From positions 2,250,157-2,314,156 of the forward strand of contig NZ_FLKP01000002.1 in assembly GCF_900087015.1 (NCBI RefSeq): a stretch of 64,000 nt of DNA. The letters are read 5' to 3'. This stretch comes from Christensenella timonensis (lineage in GTDB: Bacteria > Bacillota > Clostridia > Christensenellales > Christensenellaceae). This document shows positions 61,369 to 64,000 of the stretch, piece after piece. Position 1 is the first letter of the stretch; each line of letters starts with the position of its first letter. Both the position numbers and the translations under genes were made by a program. Below the pieces are notes generated by a model. The model saw nothing but the letters and a program-made list of their open reading frames with translations. It did no database searches and had not been told where the DNA came from.

Positions 61369-61395
61369 AAAAAATGCGCTTGCTTCTGCAAACGC
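61369..61395 (-). terminator. Terminator of the parAB operon
   Basis: GCGTTTGC pairs with GCAAGCGC (8 bp, one G-T) around AGAA, then six T residues on the minus strand, 6 bases after the ParB stop. Confidence 0.85.
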
Positions 61396-61400
61396 TTCCC

Positions 61401-62333
61401 TCACCGGACGAGCTTGATATCGTCCCGTTGATGTTCCTTTTTCCACCCCTCCAGTAATTTTATAATGACCTCCTGCATCTGTTTGGGGGTATAGTCCTTT
61501 GGAAAATACTTCTGCAACGTCTGCCCTCTGAGCGTCACCTTCATATCCAACGGCTGCTCGGTACGCATGATTGCTTCAATCGCGCTTTCCGTTAGTGTCC
61601 CTTCCTTGCTCATCTGCTTGATGAGGGATGATTGCTTCGTGGTCAAGCCGCCATATTTCTCAAGTGCGCAGCCTACCCATATTTGTTCTTCGTTTTTCAA
61701 ATACGATATGTCTACCGCAGGCGTAAAAAGAAGCTCTTTATAATCCACCTTATCCAAAAGCGGCTCTATTAGGTACGTGAGACGGATGTATCTTTCAATT
61801 TGATTTCTGCTATCCCCTGATTGTTCCGCCATAATATCAGTGGTCCTCATTAAATGTGTCCCATTTTGGGACACATTTTTTGGTAATCGCCCAACTTTTC
61901 TTTTTAAAGCATCAAATTTCATCCTGTAAGCAAAAGCTTTCTCACTGAATAACAGATGCGCACGCTGCCCTAAATTGGTGTCCACCATGATGATTGTAGC
62001 GGTATCGTCGTCCATAGACGTAACAATGGCAGGAGCCGTTTCCAGTCCTGCCATGATTGCCGCTTGCAGCCGCCTATGCCCCGCGATGGTCTCTACACCC
62101 GTTTTGCCCTCGCGTGGTCTTGCCAATATTGGTGTTTGTATCCCGATTCTTTCAACGCTGTCGATAAGTTCCAACATTTCGGGATCGTCCCGTATTTTAA
62201 ACGGATGTCCTTTGAACGGGTAAAAATCATCGATTGGCAACTCTACGATTTCCCTTTTTTCGCTTGTTTCCGGCAGCGTTGAAGGAAACCAACTGTCCGA
62301 ATCGATCTTTACTTTCCCGCCGTTCTTGCTCAT
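61401..62333 (-). CDS. parB: ParB/Spo0J-family partition protein
   Basis: 310 residues from the ATG at 62333, which has GGAGG 9 bases upstream. The ParB nuclease-like/CTP-binding domain occupies about 30-125: ILARPREGKTGVETIAGHRR with the conserved G-E-R/G-H-R-R type motif, then a helical part. An HTH-like region and C-terminal dimerisation segment follow. The gene lies 107 bases inside the end of parA in another frame, an unusually long overlap. Together with ParA it may partition an excised circular form or regulate transfer. Confidence 0.85.
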   Translation of the reverse strand: MSKNGGKVKIDSDSWFPSTLPETSEKREIVELPIDDFYPFKGHPFKIRDDPEMLELIDSVERIGIQTPILARPREGKTGVETIAGHRRLQAAIMAGLETAPAIVTSMDDDTATIIMVDTNLGQRAHLLFSEKAFAYRMKFDALKRKVGRLPKNVSQNGTHLMRTTDIMAEQSGDSRNQIERYIRLTYLIEPLLDKVDYKELLFTPAVDISYLKNEEQIWVGCALEKYGGLTTKQSSLIKQMSKEGTLTESAIEAIMRTEQPLDMKVTLRGQTLQKYFPKDYTPKQMQEVIIKLLEGWKKEHQRDDIKLVR

Positions 62334-63108
62334 TCGCAATTACCTCCTTTGCCAGTAATTCATATTGTGCAGCCGCTTTATTGCGGGGACAATGTTTGAG
62401 GATGCTGACTCCACTTTTTCCGCACTCCTTCAATTTCACCGTATAAGGGATGCAGGATTCATACACATGATCCGTTCGGCACAATTTGTTTATGATCGAG
62501 TCTCGTTCCTGCTTGGTATAGTTGGTCTGGTTATTCATCATCGTGATAAGGATGCCGTCAATTCCCAAAGTAGGGTTGAGGTTGCTTTGCCTGATCTTTT
62601 GGAATGTACGTTTAATCTCCATAATGCCCTCAATGCTGTACATTTCCGGCTGTGTGGGAATGATGATACCGTTCGCCGCAGTCAGTACATTGATCGTAAG
62701 GATATTGAGGGACGGTTGGCTGTCGATCAATATATAGTCATACAACCCCTTTACCATCTCAATGTACCGCTTCAATAGGTACTCACGCCCAAGTTCATTG
62801 ATTAAGTTTGCTTCAAAGCCTGCCAGTTTGCGGTTTGTAGGCATAATGTCCATACCCTCGTCATGGTGCAGGATTCCCTCGAAAGGTTCAAAATCTTCTC
62901 CGTTTACCAAATCTTCGACGATATCCGTTATAGTGCGTGGAAGCTGCTGCGGTTCCCATCCCAAGCCTTTTGTAAGGTTGCTCTGCGGATCAAAATCGAT
63001 AAGCAAAACCCTTTTACCATTTTTCACCAGTGCCGCACCCAAATTGATTGCCGTTGTCGTTTTCCCAACTCCGCCCTTTTGATTCGTTATTGATATTACT
63101 CTTGACAT
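62227..63108 (-). CDS. parA: ParA/Soj-family partition ATPase
   Basis: 293 residues with an AAAGGAGGG site. The deviant Walker A QKGGVGKTT (residues 10-18), switch LLIDFDPQSNLT and YILIDSQPS are intact. It has no N-terminal HTH, so it belongs to the short Soj-like group found on plasmids and Tn1549-type elements. The last 35 residues overlap parB and are Arg/Lys-rich (NKRKKGNRRVANR). It is the first gene of the element next to the host rRNA operon end. Confidence 0.9.
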   Translation of the reverse strand: MSRVISITNQKGGVGKTTTAINLGAALVKNGKRVLLIDFDPQSNLTKGLGWEPQQLPRTITDIVEDLVNGEDFEPFEGILHHDEGMDIMPTNRKLAGFEANLINELGREYLLKRYIEMVKGLYDYILIDSQPSLNILTINVLTAANGIIIPTQPEMYSIEGIMEIKRTFQKIRQSNLNPTLGIDGILITMMNNQTNYTKQERDSIINKLCRTDHVYESCIPYTVKLKECGKSGVSILKHCPRNKAAAQYELLAKEVIANEQERRESKDRFGQLVSFNAAGNKRKKGNRRVANR

Positions 63109-63452
63109 TGAAATGCCCTCCTTTCTTTGTTACTTCCACTGTAATCCACTATCATCGAAACAGCAAAAAAGCGTGCCCGATGCTGATTTATTGACAAAAA
63201 AATGGTATAAAAAAAGCGCTCACCTTTTTATGGCCGCGCCTGCATGTTTCAAATTCAGTTTTTTCTCGATTGTTCCGTCCGCCGAACTTTATTGAGCCGT
63301 ACATTCCATAGATAGCTTATTCAAAATCTATACCGCTTATCGCATTGTCATATAAAAATTGTATCAGAACTTTTCCATCGCCACTTTCAAGCTCACTTTT
63401 GCTGATCTTTGAGAATATCATATTCGCATAATAAATATAATTCAATATTTGA
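63109..63452. other. Leader/intergenic region between the element and host RNA genes
   Basis: No convincing gene. A 34-residue frame (63317-63421, minus, MIFSKISKSELESGDGKV at the start) lacks a ribosome site and may be the tail of a lost gene. AT-rich runs near 63190-63220 include T/A stretches. The element boundary probably lies in this interval, but no attachment repeat can be identified because the other end of the element is not known. Confidence 0.4.
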
Positions 63453-63487
63453 GAAAAAGCCTATGGATATTATCCATAGGCTTTTTT
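63453..63487 (-). terminator. Terminator of the host rRNA/tRNA operon
   Basis: A near-perfect 15-16 bp stem (AAAAAGCCTATGGATA and its complement) with T residues following on the minus strand, 10 bases after the 5S rRNA end. Confidence 0.9.
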
Positions 63488-63496
63488 CTAATAGAA

Positions 63497-63612
<116 letters not shown>

Positions 63613-63614
63613 AA

Positions 63615-63899
63615 TGGCTCCCCAGGTTGGGTTTGAACCAACGACCCTTCGGTTACTTCACCACATTGCTTTCGCATTGTAGTCCGGACTTTGTCTTCAC
63701 CATTGCTTTCGCTTTAGGTGCCCCGTGTAAAGTCTCTACACATAGAATCTTTGGATTCCTTGCTCGGCGTTGTCATATCCACTGGACTTAGATTTCGCCG
63801 ACTTAGCGGGGTTTTCACCTGTAAGTTTCCCTACAGGGCTGCTAATTTTGTGCTTTTACAAGCAAACAGCCGAATGCTCTACCGCTGAGCTACTGAGGA
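63615..63899 (-). tRNA. trnN: tRNA-Asn(GUU) interrupted by a group I intron
   Basis: 5' exon 63866-63899 and 3' exon 63615-63655 join to a 75-nt tRNA with CCA encoded. The acceptor stem is TCCTCAG/CTGGGGA, the D-arm GCTC/GAGC, the T-arm GTTGG/CCAAC, and the anticodon stem TTCGG/CCGAA encloses the loop CTGTTAA with anticodon GTT. The intron interrupts the anticodon loop after the second anticodon base (CTGT/TAA; one T is ambiguous). The unspliced transcript could not be a working tRNA. Confidence 0.9.
63656..63865 (-). ncRNA. Group I self-splicing intron (IC3-like) in tRNA-Asn
   Basis: About 210 nt, no ORF. The internal guide GCAGCC pairs with exon GGCUGU giving the required G-U at the splice site. 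CCTGTAGG-GAAA-CTTACAGG forms P2 with a GNRA loop. The core contains GTCGGCGAAA, ACGCCGAGC, TGTAGAGACT and AAGACAAAGTCC, matching segments of IC3 tRNA introns such as that of Azoarcus tRNA-Ile in order and spacing. The last base is G. The intron is probably mobile only through reverse splicing, as no endonuclease is encoded in it. Confidence 0.9.
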
Positions 63900-63923
63900 T
63901 CATATACAATTTTCAAAGACGGT
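63874..63923. repeat. 50-bp direct repeat, copy 1 (5' part of tRNA-Asn and upstream sequence)
   Basis: Identical to 63951-64000 over at least 50 bases. It covers the first 26 bases of the tRNA and 24 bases in front of it. Confidence 0.9.
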
Positions 63924-63950
63924 ATCTTTTGTGGGTTTAATGTAGACCAC

Positions 63951-64000
63951 ATGCTCTACCGCTGAGCTACTGAGGATCATATACAATTTTCAAAGACGGT
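63951..64000 (-). pseudogene. 50-bp direct repeat, copy 2: truncated tRNA-Asn 5' end
   Basis: The copy reads as the 5' end of tRNA-Asn up to GAGCAT, then departs from the tRNA at 63950. A stem TGTGG/CCACA can form there, but no T-arm or 3' end follows before the intact gene. It is probably a tRNA fragment from duplication. The repeat may extend beyond the window. Confidence 0.7.

Noticed and set aside
63191..63215. TTGACA followed by TATAAA as a plus-strand promoter
   Set aside because: The spacing is only about 9 bases, and no plus-strand gene follows.
63317..63421. 34-residue minus-strand peptide as a gene
   Set aside because: No ribosome site or family match; kept only as a possible gene remnant in the intergenic description.

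Overview
The window looks like chromosomal DNA of a Bacillota bacterium of class Clostridia. The grounds are the AGGAGG-type ribosome sites, the gene families, and a large conjugative element of the Tn1549/CTn type. Positions about 18.0-63.4 kb, almost all on the minus strand, hold that element. Its upstream edge lies beside host RNA genes at the right end: a 5S rRNA and a tRNA-Asn(GUU) whose anticodon loop is split by a roughly 210-nt group I intron. No integrase, topoisomerase III or antibiotic-resistance gene is visible, so the left boundary and the integration mechanism are not resolved here.

In the direction of transcription (right to left) the element reads as follows. First come ParA/ParB, small membrane and lipoproteins, a large SpaA/thioester-like surface protein and a sortase (63.1-55.3 kb). 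Next is a control-like locus at 54.4-54.7 kb, where two near-consensus promoters face each other across a foldable RNA, followed by a lone plus-strand gene (54.7-55.3 kb). After that are a DUF3991/toprim protein, a C5-cytosine methyltransferase, a RelE/ParE toxin pair, a 3061-residue adenine-methylase/SNF2-helicase fusion, a DUF3846 protein, three exported proteins (one with Ig-like modules), a Fic protein and a replisome-organizer protein. A hairpin-rich oriT-like stretch with MobC and a MOBP relaxase follows, with an MntA antitoxin whose HepT partner is decayed. Then come a DNA methyltransferase, a frameshifted PAPS-reductase-family gene and a PcfB-ArdC-like fusion. The mating machine closes the series: VirD4, Maff2, TrbL/VirB6, PrgI, VirB4 and an NlpC/P60 hydrolase.

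The left 18 kb is mixed. A tightly coupled ABC-exporter operon (0-5.4 kb) carries two ATPases, three permease-type proteins, a COG1361-like extracytoplasmic protein and a one-helix peptide. Two related lipoproteins and two small secreted proteins follow. An ECF sigma/anti-sigma pair appears twice (9.5-10.7 and 14.6-15.7 kb), each time beside a related small secreted protein. Between them are a Y-family DNA polymerase, a deleted second copy of it, an XRE regulator, and a candidate plus-strand RNA whose promoter spacer contains a palindrome. At 16.7-18.0 kb a three-gene operon starts from a promoter whose -35/-10 spacer is occupied by an exact palindrome, and it ends with a degenerate LAGLIDADG-like protein.

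The strongest leads are: (1) the group I intron in tRNA-Asn; (2) the convergent-promoter RNA locus at the head of the conjugation region; (3) a run of seven A residues that, with a -1 slip, restores a full-length PAPS-reductase-family protein; (4) a shared acidic C-terminal tail ending in E-x-E-L or D-L-E-L on five otherwise unrelated element proteins; and (5) terminator-like hairpins in nearly every intergenic gap of the element, which suggests antitermination or cassette assembly. All functional statements come from reading motifs by eye; no database search was possible.
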